DNA from: Bdellovibrionales bacterium GWA1_52_35
GTDB lineage: Bacteria > Bdellovibrionota > UBA1018
NCBI GenBank assembly: GCA_001769805.1
Contig: MEPO01000022.1
Coordinates: 1 to 64,000 of the forward strand
Reading direction: 5' to 3'
DNA length: 64,000 nt
The position numbers and the translations under genes are program-made. The notes beneath the pieces are model-generated. The model was not told where the DNA came from. It did no database searches and saw nothing but the letters and a program-made list of their open reading frames with translations. Positions 15,271 to 24,487 of this stretch are shown here, piece by piece. Position 1 is the first letter of the stretch; each line of letters begins with the position of its first letter.

Positions 15271-16237
15271 AACGAAAGCCGTCAGGCATCGGGCGGCTTC
15301 TGTAGCACTCCTCGTTACCACTGTATTGACCGCGATCAAATTTGTCGTCGCCTTCATCTCGGGATCTGTCGGCGTCCTGTCTGAGGCCATCCATTCTTTA
15401 CTCGACCTGATTTCAGCAGGACTTTCTTTTTTTACCGTTCAGCATGCCATCAAACCCGCCGACGAGGATCATCCATTTGGACATGGAAAAATCGAAACCC
15501 TGTCCAGCCTTTTTGAAACCGTCCTGCTGCTGGTTGCTGCCGGCCTCATTATCAATGAAGGGATCGACCAGCTCCGGAACCCCAGAGAACTGACCTACGC
15601 CTGGGCCGCCATTGCCGTCATACTCATTTCCCTCATCGCCAGTTACTGGGCCTATCGGCATAACCTCCGGGCAGCGCAAAACACCGATAGCAGCGCCCTT
15701 CACGTCAATGCCCTGCACTTCCTCTCGGATGTGGTGGCCAGCATCGGCGTACTCGTCGGCCTGATCCTCATCAAATTCACTGGCTGGAACATCATTGACC
15801 CGGTCATGGCTTTCCTGGTTGCCGGTTACATCAGTTTTATTTCAATCAAACAGCTCATTCATGCCCTCCGGGAGCTTTCGGACGGACCGCTGCCTGAGGC
15901 TGAAATGGCTCAGATTCACGCCATCATTCATTCCTATGCCGATAAGAAATCCGTCGGAGGCTTTGCCATGGAAGCCCACGACCTGAGGACCCGTAAGAGC
16001 GGCGCCCACCGACACATCGATTATCACCTCGTCGTCTGCGGTCACATGTCTGTCGATGAGTCGCACGCCATTTGTGATGAAATGGAACTCAAAATTTCAC
16101 AGCTCCTTCCCAATTCAACCATTCAAATCCATGTCGAACCTTGTGAATCGGACCGCCAGACCTGTGCTGCCAAGGACTGCTCGAAAATTTCGCATGTAGA
16201 ATGGGGAACTCCCCGTGAAAGAGGGGATATTGCATGA
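15227..16237 (+). CDS. Cation diffusion facilitator (CDF) metal transporter
   Basis: A 336-residue CDF protein has about six membrane segments. The two metal-binding HxxxD motifs are visible as HSLLD (about residue 58) and HFLSD (about 165), with DEDHPFGHGK between segments and a C-terminal cytoplasmic domain containing HRHIDYHLVV. CDF proteins export Zn, Co, Cd, Fe or Mn by proton exchange. The last 30 residues are Cys-rich (PCESDRQTCAAKDC), which could bind metal. The overlap with the previous gene means the true start may be slightly later. It is coupled by ATGA overlap to the HAD gene. Confidence 0.92.
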   Translation: MLIAIFPGASLITTETKAVRHRAASVALLVTTVLTAIKFVVAFISGSVGVLSEAIHSLLDLISAGLSFFTVQHAIKPADEDHPFGHGKIETLSSLFETVLLLVAAGLIINEGIDQLRNPRELTYAWAAIAVILISLIASYWAYRHNLRAAQNTDSSALHVNALHFLSDVVASIGVLVGLILIKFTGWNIIDPVMAFLVAGYISFISIKQLIHALRELSDGPLPEAEMAQIHAIIHSYADKKSVGGFAMEAHDLRTRKSGAHRHIDYHLVVCGHMSVDESHAICDEMELKISQLLPNSTIQIHVEPCESDRQTCAAKDCSKISHVEWGTPRERGDIA

Positions 16238-17043
16238 AGCCGAGCGCGTGGACTTCCGCTGATTCCAGGGAACTCAAAGTTATTCGCGGCGTCTGCCTGG
16301 ATATCGACGATACCCTGTCGACTTCCGGCAAACTCACGAGCGAAGCTTACGACGCGCTCTGGCGGCTGAAGCAGGCTGGCTTTGCCGTCATTCCGATCAC
16401 CGGCCGACCGGCAGGCTGGTGTGATCACTTTGCGCGCTTCTGGCCTGTGGATGCCATCGTCGGTGAGAACGGCGCGTTTACGTTTTTCATGAAAGAGGGC
16501 GTCCGTCGGCGTCTCGATACTCCGGCAGGCGCGACTTTCGGGGAATTGAAGGCACGCCTGACCGCCCTTTCTGAAAAAATCCTCAAACGCTTCCCACAGG
16601 CCCGCTGGGCTTCGGATCAGCTCTACCGTGAATACGATCTGGCCATCGATATCTGCGAGGATGTTCCTCCCTGGAGGCGAGACCAAGTTGACGAACTCCT
16701 GGAACTTTGCTGGAAAGAGGGCGCTCACGCCAAATTATCGAGCATTCATGTGAATGCCTGGTTTGGAGAGTACGATAAGAAAAAAGGGCTCGAACATTGG
16801 CTTTCGCAAGGAGCGCCGGGCTTGGCCCTTGAACCCAGACCGCAATGGGAAGAGCTGCTCTTCATCGGCGACTCACCCAACGACGAACCCATGTTCGCAA
16901 GCTTCCGGTATTCCGTGGGTGTTGCCAACCTGATTCAATACCTGGACCGGCTGAAATCCCCACCTCGGTGGTTGACCCTTTCTGAGAGTGGCCAGGGCTT
17001 CATCGAGATGGCTGATAAGCTGATAGCCTCCCGAAACCAATAG
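16234..17043 (+). CDS. HAD-superfamily (IIB) phosphatase
   Basis: This 269-residue HAD-IIB hydrolase resembles mannosyl-3-phosphoglycerate or sucrose phosphatases. Motif I is CLDIDDTLS (about residues 22-30), motif II lies in ITGRP (about 53-57), motif III is KKKGLEHW (about 180) and motif IV is FIGDSPNDEPMF (about 211-222). The two aspartates of DIDD form the phospho-enzyme nucleophile and acid. The substrate is probably a small phosphorylated sugar. It is translationally coupled to the CDF transporter, though a functional link is not obvious. Confidence 0.85.
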   Translation: MKPSAWTSADSRELKVIRGVCLDIDDTLSTSGKLTSEAYDALWRLKQAGFAVIPITGRPAGWCDHFARFWPVDAIVGENGAFTFFMKEGVRRRLDTPAGATFGELKARLTALSEKILKRFPQARWASDQLYREYDLAIDICEDVPPWRRDQVDELLELCWKEGAHAKLSSIHVNAWFGEYDKKKGLEHWLSQGAPGLALEPRPQWEELLFIGDSPNDEPMFASFRYSVGVANLIQYLDRLKSPPRWLTLSESGQGFIEMADKLIASRNQ

Positions 17044-17128
17044 TAAATTGTAATACCTTACTAAAATAATCACATATTGCAACACACAGCTAAATCGGGT
17101 AAGACTTCGGGCGAAAGAGGACCGACCG

Positions 17129-19027
17129 ATGAAGCACCAGCACCGTCTTTTAACTCTGGGCCTCGTTTTTGCGCTTTTCTCGGTGGCTGCAAGTCAATGC
17201 GAGAAGCCCGGGAAAAAATATGTCGATTTGGGATCACGACGGCTGATCACTATTCTGCAGACCAATGACATGCATGGCGGCATTGCCGGAAGCACTAACC
17301 CTGTTGGTCAGTTCTCCGGTGGAATGGCGATGCTCGGTGGAGTTGTTCGGGCCATCCGCCAGGGGCTCCATGACCAGTATCATGGAAAGGCCGATATTCT
17401 CGTCGTTGATTCGGGAGACCAGTATCAGGGCTCGCTGCTCAGTAACATCAACGAAGGTGAGCTGGTATATTCCCTCATGAATGAGATCGGTTACGATGCA
17501 GCGGTTCCGGGGAATCACGGCTATGATTTCGGTCCCGTCGGCTGGCTTGAGGATACCGTCACCACTGCGGATCAAGATCCGCGAGGAGTGATCAAGAAGC
17601 TTTCGGAACACGCCCGCTTCTTTCTTCTTTCGGCCAACACTTATTTGAAAAGCTCCATTCAGGACACCGAGGGGAATTCATTGCCGGTCTCCAATGTCGG
17701 GTGCAAACCCGCAAAAGTTGGCACTGCGGGCAAAGTGATCGACTGGAATCAGGCGCGGCAACCCAAATTCGTTTCTCCTTATGTCATCAAAGATATCGCT
17801 GGAGTTCGCGTCGCCGTGATCGGCATTGACTCGACTCATACGAGCGAGACCACTTCGATTTCCAACGTGCAGGACCTCTGCTTTGCGGATGAGGTCGAAA
17901 CGTATCTGCGGATTCGTGCGGAGATCGAAGGCAAAGCTGATGTTTTTGTGATGTTGCTGCATGACGGAAATTCCCCGCGTGAGCGTGAAGGGGGGGCAAT
18001 CCAGATTGCCCAACAGCTCGGGATGCCCGGCCAGCCGCCACTGGTTGATGCCATTATAGCGGGGCATACTCATGCGATTCAGGAAGAAGTAGTCAATCAG
18101 ATTCCGATCATTCAATCCGGCTCGGGTACACGATTCTTCGGTCGGTTGGATCTTTACTGGGATGTCGAGGCTAAAGCCCTGGACCGCACCCAGACGCGCG
18201 TTCGCGGTGGGCTGGAACTTCTCCATGACGGTTGCCCCAAGGGAGGTCTGGCTTTCTGCGAAGTGAGCACGAAAAATCAAATTCAATACGAAGGTCGTCT
18301 GGCGCGACCGGATCCAGTCATTGAGGCTATGATAAGAAAAGCCACAGACGCAGTAGATCCGGTTGCAGGTCGGGAGCTGGGCATTGCCCAGAATAAACTC
18401 TGGGTGGACCGGATTAAAGAGAGCCCGCTCGCCAATATGATGACCGACAGCTTGAGGGAGTATTCTCAAGCTGAAATAGCTTTCATGAACACCGGAGGCT
18501 TGCGGCAAGCGCTTGGGGAGGGCGTATTTAGTTATTGGCAGCTCTTCAACGTTCTGCCTTTCAATAACCGCGGAGTTGTTTTAGGCCCATTGACAGCTGA
18601 AAAGCTTTTTGCACTTCTTTTGCGTTCAGCCCGCACCTGTGGCCAGTACGGCGCACTCATGCAGAGCGGCTTGAAAGTTGAAATTGAAAAAAATTGTGAA
18701 AAGAACGTTGGTGTCGACCATGCCGCTAAACTCCTTCATGTCGAAACCCTTGCGGGCGAAGTCCTGCTGGATCTGAAGAGTGGTATTCGAGCGGATGCAG
18801 CGCGCACTTTTACGGTCGCCACTTTGGATTTTCTTGCAAGCGGTGGATCCGGTTATGTTGAGTTTCAGGGGACTTCGCTGATCACGGATCTGGGGATCGT
18901 CCGCGAACTGATGACCGAGCAGCTCCTCTCGTCTGTGGTTTCGACCGGAGCCCTCAAAAAATTCAGTGGTGCAACCGATGGTCGCTGGAAAGAGGTGCGT
19001 CCCACGGCGGACATCTTGAGAAGGTGA
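17129..19027 (+). CDS. 5'-nucleotidase / UshA-like secreted metallophosphatase
   Basis: A 632-residue two-domain enzyme has an N-terminal signal sequence. A lipoprotein variant is possible at Cys24, but Gln precedes it. The metallophosphoesterase domain has TNDMHGG (about residue 45), DSGDQYQG (about 94), GNHGYDFG (about 127) and GHTHAIQ (about 311). A C-terminal 5'-nucleotidase domain follows, with MNTGGLRQALGEG and FNVLPFNNR. The family normally has GNHEFD; here Glu is Gly while the catalytic His and Asp are kept. Such enzymes release phosphate from nucleotides or sugar nucleotides in the periplasm. A paralog lies at 22,399-24,363. A gaaagagga site precedes ATG 17,129. Confidence 0.88.
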   Translation: MKHQHRLLTLGLVFALFSVAASQCEKPGKKYVDLGSRRLITILQTNDMHGGIAGSTNPVGQFSGGMAMLGGVVRAIRQGLHDQYHGKADILVVDSGDQYQGSLLSNINEGELVYSLMNEIGYDAAVPGNHGYDFGPVGWLEDTVTTADQDPRGVIKKLSEHARFFLLSANTYLKSSIQDTEGNSLPVSNVGCKPAKVGTAGKVIDWNQARQPKFVSPYVIKDIAGVRVAVIGIDSTHTSETTSISNVQDLCFADEVETYLRIRAEIEGKADVFVMLLHDGNSPREREGGAIQIAQQLGMPGQPPLVDAIIAGHTHAIQEEVVNQIPIIQSGSGTRFFGRLDLYWDVEAKALDRTQTRVRGGLELLHDGCPKGGLAFCEVSTKNQIQYEGRLARPDPVIEAMIRKATDAVDPVAGRELGIAQNKLWVDRIKESPLANMMTDSLREYSQAEIAFMNTGGLRQALGEGVFSYWQLFNVLPFNNRGVVLGPLTAEKLFALLLRSARTCGQYGALMQSGLKVEIEKNCEKNVGVDHAAKLLHVETLAGEVLLDLKSGIRADAARTFTVATLDFLASGGSGYVEFQGTSLITDLGIVRELMTEQLLSSVVSTGALKKFSGATDGRWKEVRPTADILRR

Positions 19028-19044
19028 ACTGAGCCGGCAATCAA

Positions 19045-20061
19045 CTACTCCTGCAAATCCAAAAATTTCCGCAGGTCCGCCGGCAGCGGTGCCTTGAATT
19101 CCAGCTGCTGCAAAGTCAGAGGATGCTGAATCCGGATTCCCGCCGCATGCAGCGCGTGACGGGGCAGAATGAGGCGGGCCTGGGCTTCCGGCGTCAAATG
19201 CTTTCTTTCAAAATAGCGGAGTGCCTCTTCTTCCGGCATTCCGTAGAGTTTGTCACCGACAATCGGATGACCCGCGGCTTCGAGATGAACCCGGATTTGG
19301 TGCTGGCGTCCCGTCTTCGGGAAGCACTCCACCAGCGAATACTTGCCACGCGTCTCGATCCGCTTAAAGGACGTAAACGAAGGCGCTCCACCGTCTTCTT
19401 CCGAGGCCACCATCATCTTCAGTTCTATTTGGGAGTTTGTCGTACGCTTCAGCGCCGCCTTAATTTCGAATTCTTCAGGAGGCGTGCCGTGCACAATCGC
19501 CAGATAATGTTTGGATGTCGTGCGATCGGAGAACTGCTTCACCAGATGAGCGCAGACATCGCGATCCCGGGTCAGGACCAGAACCCCGCTCGTTTCTTTA
19601 TCAATGCGGTGGGCGAGGTAGTACTCCCTTTCGGCTTTCAGGGGGTCTTTGTGCCCATGCGTCCGCAGATGAACCAGCAATGTATTGAAAAAATACCGAC
19701 CCGCCGGATGAACCGGCAGATTCGCCGGCTTATCCAGCACGAGCAGCACTTCGTCCTCAAAAATTGTCGTGTAATCGAAAGAAACTTCCGGCTCCGGCCG
19801 GCGCTCTGAAAGCACCTGCACTTCATCGCCTTGAATCAGCTGCGTACTCGCTTTGAGACGCCCGATCTGGAGATGCGGACTCTGCTCGCGGCGCAGGAAA
19901 ATATGGCCGTCGTCGATCGCGCGCTTCAAGACTTCGCGTGAGCGTTTGCGGTAACGGGTTTTCAGGAAGGCATCGAGCCGCAGACCCGTCTCCGCCACGT
20001 AATGGGTGACGAGGTACTGGTCTTCGGAAAGCGTACTGCTGGATTTCTGACTACCGGCCAT
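19045..20061 (-). CDS. RluA-family pseudouridine synthase
   Basis: A 338-residue enzyme of the RluA/RluC/RluD family isomerises uridine to pseudouridine in rRNA or tRNA. An S4-like RNA-binding domain occupies about residues 25-90. The catalytic aspartate is in HRIDKETSG (about 150-158), and other family blocks are seen: LDKPANLPVHPAG, GRQHQIRVHLEA and PIVGDKLYG. It converges on the nucleotidase gene, with an 18-base gap and no terminator. The exact RNA target is not clear from sequence. Confidence 0.93.
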   Translation of the reverse strand: MAGSQKSSSTLSEDQYLVTHYVAETGLRLDAFLKTRYRKRSREVLKRAIDDGHIFLRREQSPHLQIGRLKASTQLIQGDEVQVLSERRPEPEVSFDYTTIFEDEVLLVLDKPANLPVHPAGRYFFNTLLVHLRTHGHKDPLKAEREYYLAHRIDKETSGVLVLTRDRDVCAHLVKQFSDRTTSKHYLAIVHGTPPEEFEIKAALKRTTNSQIELKMMVASEEDGGAPSFTSFKRIETRGKYSLVECFPKTGRQHQIRVHLEAAGHPIVGDKLYGMPEEEALRYFERKHLTPEAQARLILPRHALHAAGIRIQHPLTLQQLEFKAPLPADLRKFLDLQE

Positions 20062-20085
20062 AATTACAAAGGAGACAATGCGCCT

Positions 20086-22335
20086 TCAATACCTCCGGCG
20101 CATGAGAAACGTGATCACTTCTTTAGCACATTTCTCACAATATCCCATCTTGGTAACCAGATTATTGATCGTCTGCTGCGCAAGCTTGGCGCCTTCAGAG
20201 CGGTCTTCCTTCTTGCCCCCCTGGGCATTGTCGTACATCACGGCATCGTACATCTTGCTGAGCAGGGCTTTTTGCGACTCAAAGTAGTGTTTTTCGAGTT
20301 TTTGCCAGAATTCCGTAAGAATTTTCGAGTAAACGACCGCCTCACCCGGGTGGTCCAGCGACCAGGCCCCGATCTGCGAAATCACATTATGACGGAAAAT
20401 ATCGCGTTCCTGTTCCCCGGCGGGGGCACCGACAATCCCTTCCAGCTCCTCGATCAAGGAAAATTCCGGATCTTCCATCCGGCCGGTGATCGGGTTCTTG
20501 GCCTTTTCCTTTTTCAGAACGAGCGAAATCTGTTGCACGTAGCGTTTGAGGAATTCCTCCCACTGCTTCACGTTGTAAAGTCCCATCGCGTCCCGGACTT
20601 CGCGATCAATGCGGTTGAGATATTCATGGGTCACGCCGTTGATGAATTCCGCCGTGTCGTGGAACCCTTCTTTGATCTCCTGCTTCAGGAATTCGTATTC
20701 ACTGACGTGTTTGACGAAGTTTTCCATTTCTCGCAGCACCGCGAGTGGAGAGAGACAGGGGAATTCCGGGTTCTGGGCGGCATCAAAGAGTATGGCTTTG
20801 ATCTCACGGGCCGATGCCCCGATCCGTCCCTCGTAATAGGGGATATTCGTGTACTCGTCGCGAATTTTTTGCAGATTCGCCCGTAAGGTTTTACGATCTT
20901 CGGCCGAAAGGCCTGCCGGGATTTCGCCCGTGTCGTAGAGCTTCGCTTTTTCAAGCGGCGTGATGTTCGAAACAATTGAACTCAGGTTCGGGGCGTAATT
21001 CACGCTATTGGGCTTCTTCAGGCGGGTGAGTACCGCCCAAAGAGCGGCCGCCCAGGCGACGTTGGGTGCGACGTGCTTTTCGCCCGAGATCTGAGGGAGC
21101 TGCGAGGAATAGATCTCCTGCTCGCCAGTCGTCGTGAGCAGATAGGGGACGCGGACGAGCTCAATTCTGGCTTTAAAGCTCGTGAAATCCGGGAATTCCT
21201 TGAAGCTGTCGAGCTGCAGTTCATTGCTCGAGCCGATCATGACGGTGTCGAGATAGGCAATGCTGTTGCCGACATTGAAAGCGCCGGTTTCGCAAACGCC
21301 GAGCAGGTACTTGAAAGAATCAATGGGTCTCTTCAGAAGATCACTGAACTCGATCAATCCGCGGTTGCCTTCGATCAGATCACCCGTGAGTGCAAAAAGA
21401 TTCAGACTTTGCAGAGAGGCGGGAAGAGAAGAGACACCTTTATTGTACGTCAGCTGATGGTACTGGGCATCCACGTGAAGCTGGGGCTCGATCGTGACCA
21501 CACCCCGGCGATACCGGCGCGCGAAGTAAAACCGTTCGACTCGGATATGCATCAGGAGCTTGGCATAATCGCCGTGATTTGCCTCAAGCAGGGCATCGAA
21601 GACTTCCCGGCAGCGGTGGCATAGATCACCCTGGCGAAGATAGATCGGCATGTGCTCCCAGAGTGCTTTCGTCCGTTCGGCTCCGAGGAATTTTTCCAGG
21701 AAAGCATAGCGGTGTTCCGTGGGTACGAGCAAAAGCGGATGATCTTTCATGTCACAGGAAATCTGGGCCGAGACTTCTTCATCCGGAAGTTTGGCATAGG
21801 TGCTCAGAGTGCCTTGGGAATCTTCGAGGGCATTCAGGCCCATGCCGGATTTGGTGTAGCGCTCGAGCGGGAAAACCCAGTTGAACGTGTAAACGGCTCC
21901 ATCGAGTTCGTGGGAATAACGTTCCATGCCGCCCATCAGTGAATGGGCGATGGAACTTTTGGCGCTTCCGTTCGGGCCATGCAGGAGAATGAGTTTATTG
22001 TTGATGCCTTGGCGGCCGAATGTGCGCAACGCGCGATAAATGTGGTTCTGGACTGATTCCTGTCCTGCAACCTTCGGGGAGGTGCCGTCGACTGCGTGAT
22101 CGAATAATGTGAATCGTACGAGTTCCTTGTCGAGCTGCTCTTTGCCGAAATGGTCCATCATGTCGGCGAGATAATGAGCTGAGCCGCGGGTGTGACGCTC
22201 AGGATTTTCTGAAATCACGGCCAGGTATTCGTCAAACGAGAGGATTCGACGGTTGGCTTCGAATTCGCGTTTCACGGATTGGTGAGTACTTTTTAAAACA
22301 TCCTGGGCGGAGAGCGTGGTTTGTCCATTGGCCAT
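20086..22335 (-). CDS. prkA: PrkA-type serine protein kinase (AAA+)
   Basis: A 749-residue homolog of PrkA has the N-terminal AAA+ domain with Walker A HGPNGSAKSS at about residues 117-126 and a C-terminal kinase-like PrkA domain. A conserved RHTRGSAHYL block lies near residue 46, and LIEFSDLLKR and MIGSSNELQL sit in the ATPase core. PrkA proteins of Bacillus and Escherichia (YeaG) act in stress and stationary-phase physiology. The usual partners (YeaH/DUF444 and SpoVR) are not adjacent here. The length exceeds the common 640-680 residues, mainly by extra sequence in the C-terminal half and tail. Confidence 0.93.
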   Translation of the reverse strand: MANGQTTLSAQDVLKSTHQSVKREFEANRRILSFDEYLAVISENPERHTRGSAHYLADMMDHFGKEQLDKELVRFTLFDHAVDGTSPKVAGQESVQNHIYRALRTFGRQGINNKLILLHGPNGSAKSSIAHSLMGGMERYSHELDGAVYTFNWVFPLERYTKSGMGLNALEDSQGTLSTYAKLPDEEVSAQISCDMKDHPLLLVPTEHRYAFLEKFLGAERTKALWEHMPIYLRQGDLCHRCREVFDALLEANHGDYAKLLMHIRVERFYFARRYRRGVVTIEPQLHVDAQYHQLTYNKGVSSLPASLQSLNLFALTGDLIEGNRGLIEFSDLLKRPIDSFKYLLGVCETGAFNVGNSIAYLDTVMIGSSNELQLDSFKEFPDFTSFKARIELVRVPYLLTTTGEQEIYSSQLPQISGEKHVAPNVAWAAALWAVLTRLKKPNSVNYAPNLSSIVSNITPLEKAKLYDTGEIPAGLSAEDRKTLRANLQKIRDEYTNIPYYEGRIGASAREIKAILFDAAQNPEFPCLSPLAVLREMENFVKHVSEYEFLKQEIKEGFHDTAEFINGVTHEYLNRIDREVRDAMGLYNVKQWEEFLKRYVQQISLVLKKEKAKNPITGRMEDPEFSLIEELEGIVGAPAGEQERDIFRHNVISQIGAWSLDHPGEAVVYSKILTEFWQKLEKHYFESQKALLSKMYDAVMYDNAQGGKKEDRSEGAKLAQQTINNLVTKMGYCEKCAKEVITFLMRRRY

Positions 22336-22398
22336 GTATCGAGTTTACCTGAAGACGGGCCATACTGGAATCGAAGGCTGCGCTTTGCAGGTGTCAAA

Positions 22399-24363
22399 TT
22401 ACCGGCGCTTTTTGGAGCTCCGGGCCCGGGAACGGGCTTTCCGCTTACTCGACTTCTTCTTGGGATTTTCAAATTTAAGCCGGGGGTTTGCCGGATCCAC
22501 CAGAGGGCTTTCTGCTCCATTGAACGCGTATTGGCCTACCCCATTGGGGGTGCGGGCGGCCGAGGTCTCGCGGAGGTACTTTACAAAGGCCTCCCGGGTG
22601 ATCAAGCCGGTCATCCTCATTCGGCTTTTCGGGATTTGGGTCATGAACCAGCCGTAATCGTCTCCGCCGAGAGCCAGAAAATCGAGGGTCGCCAGCGTGT
22701 ACATTTCTAGATCATCGATGGTCCGTCCATCCGCGAACTTGATGTCGAGGATCCGATTCACTTCCCAGGGTTCGATTTTTTTATCCTGTTTGAGATCAGA
22801 CGAAGGGGCATCATAGGCGGGCCCGATCAATCTGACTTGAATGCCGGAAACGGAGAAGTATCCACGCGAGCCGCTTTCGCTGATTCGGACCAGGGTTTTG
22901 AGTTCCTTGCCGCTCAAGGTGAGAACGACGATTGAATTATCAAACGGAACGGTGCGGAAGATGGAACCGTAGGTGATGGGTCCGGAATCAAAAGGAGCCC
23001 GGATTCCGCCGGAGTTCATGATCGCCACATCCGTCTGCACTGCTGCCCTCATCGAATCGGCAATCAGGTTTCCCAGGGGGGATTCCTGGAATCTTTCGTG
23101 ATCAATCCGTCTTGCAGCATACGCCACGACTTCCTGTTTGGCTGCCTCCGCCTTGGCGAAAACCGGCTTCAGCAGTTCAGTGGTCTTTGCGTTCGGTTCG
23201 ATCGTTTGACCGTGAAAACGGGGTTTCACCAGCGACCCGCGTCCTTTCTGCGGAGCCGGTCGATCACCGTTGCAGTCATTTTGATTTTGGAAAACCAGCG
23301 GGCAGACCGGAACGGGACCTTCAATGCGCGTGCGGTCCGGGAGGAGCTTGCCAGATTTTAAATCATAGGTGAGATAGATCAGGTTCAGGTAACGCGCTGA
23401 GGCGCCCCCCTGGATGACGGGGACTCCGTTGACCCAGTGATGCACCACCTGATGCGAATGTCCGGAGACCACCGCGTCGACGGTTCCGGGGGGAAGGGCT
23501 TTGAGGAGACGAACCAGCTCGTCGGATGGTCCGCACTCGCCTTGGGGGTCAGAGGGTCTACGGAACATGTGATAGCTCGGCATTTTACCCGGGGCGCACT
23601 TGAGTCCGACATGGGCGGTGATGATGACGCTCTGGGCGCCGACCTTGCGGAGCCGCGCGGCTTCCCGCAAAGTGACTTTGATCAGGTCATCAAAAACCAG
23701 GTCTTTGACGAAATCAGGAAGGGTCGTGACGGCGGTTTCGAGAGTGGTGAGGCCGATCACGCCCACCTTCAAACGACCTGCCTTCAGGAGGACACTGGGA
23801 TAAGTATTAGGAAATTTCGGCATTTTTCCGCTGATTTTTTCAAGAGTATTTGCCGTGAGATAAGGGTATTCCGCTTCGCGCATCCGGGCTTTGAGGGCGC
23901 CTAGCACATCTTTAGGGTTATCGGTCGGTTGGATGTTGATCCGGTTCGGGCCGAAGTCGAATTCATGATTGCCGACAGCCGCTCCCTGCAAGCCTGTCGA
24001 ATTGAAGAAACGAACTACCGGAGAACCTTGTTCCGTATTGCTTTCGATCGTGCCTTGGAATTCATCTCCTGCATCCAACCACAGAAGGCGTGAACCGAAT
24101 TCATTTCTCAGGGTTTCAAGGTAACTGGCCAGGTAGGCAGCGCCGCCTGCTTCATAGGGGATCGCCTGTGCCTCATCCTCTTCGCGGGTCTTGAGTGATT
24201 GGGAGGAGAGACCGCCATGAATATCATTGGTACCCACGATGACCAGGGTTTCGAGGTCTCCTGATTCGGAGAAGGAAATATCCGATTCGGGCGTGGGGAG
24301 CGTGGAACAAGAGGCCAGCAATAAGGAGCCCAGGGCAAGAGTTTTGGCGAGTATCCGGTTCAT
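22399..24363 (-). CDS. Lipoprotein 5'-nucleotidase / UshA-like phosphatase with basic tail
   Basis: A protein of about 654 residues starts at ATG 24,363 with a type II signal peptide (lipobox LLLASC near residue 19). The metallophosphoesterase domain carries TNDIHGG, DAGDEFQG, a canonical GNHEFDFG and GHSHQVVHHW. The nucleotidase C-terminal domain has MNSGGIRAPF and RTVPFDNSIVV. The last 20 residues are almost all Lys, Arg and Ser, unusual for a lipoprotein and perhaps binding polyanions. It is a paralog of the 17,129 gene, differing in its canonical active-site Glu and lipid anchor. It probably releases phosphate or nucleosides outside the inner membrane. Confidence 0.88.
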   Translation of the reverse strand: MNRILAKTLALGSLLLASCSTLPTPESDISFSESGDLETLVIVGTNDIHGGLSSQSLKTREEDEAQAIPYEAGGAAYLASYLETLRNEFGSRLLWLDAGDEFQGTIESNTEQGSPVVRFFNSTGLQGAAVGNHEFDFGPNRINIQPTDNPKDVLGALKARMREAEYPYLTANTLEKISGKMPKFPNTYPSVLLKAGRLKVGVIGLTTLETAVTTLPDFVKDLVFDDLIKVTLREAARLRKVGAQSVIITAHVGLKCAPGKMPSYHMFRRPSDPQGECGPSDELVRLLKALPPGTVDAVVSGHSHQVVHHWVNGVPVIQGGASARYLNLIYLTYDLKSGKLLPDRTRIEGPVPVCPLVFQNQNDCNGDRPAPQKGRGSLVKPRFHGQTIEPNAKTTELLKPVFAKAEAAKQEVVAYAARRIDHERFQESPLGNLIADSMRAAVQTDVAIMNSGGIRAPFDSGPITYGSIFRTVPFDNSIVVLTLSGKELKTLVRISESGSRGYFSVSGIQVRLIGPAYDAPSSDLKQDKKIEPWEVNRILDIKFADGRTIDDLEMYTLATLDFLALGGDDYGWFMTQIPKSRMRMTGLITREAFVKYLRETSAARTPNGVGQYAFNGAESPLVDPANPRLKFENPKKKSSKRKARSRARSSKKRR

Positions 24364-24487
24364 GAGGGCGATACTGCCTGAATCCATTCTGATTTAAAAC
24401 TGTTTTTCCTTTGGTTTGATTCAGGAATTCAGTAAAATCAAAGCTCTCAGAAAGCGAGGCTCCCTTCATGCGCCTTCGGTGCAAATA

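Noticed and set aside
20002..24363. Long open frames on the plus strand (20,002-20,886; 21,073-21,624; 23,437-23,904)
   Set aside because: They are antisense to prkA and the nucleotidase and have no ribosome-binding sites or recognisable domains.
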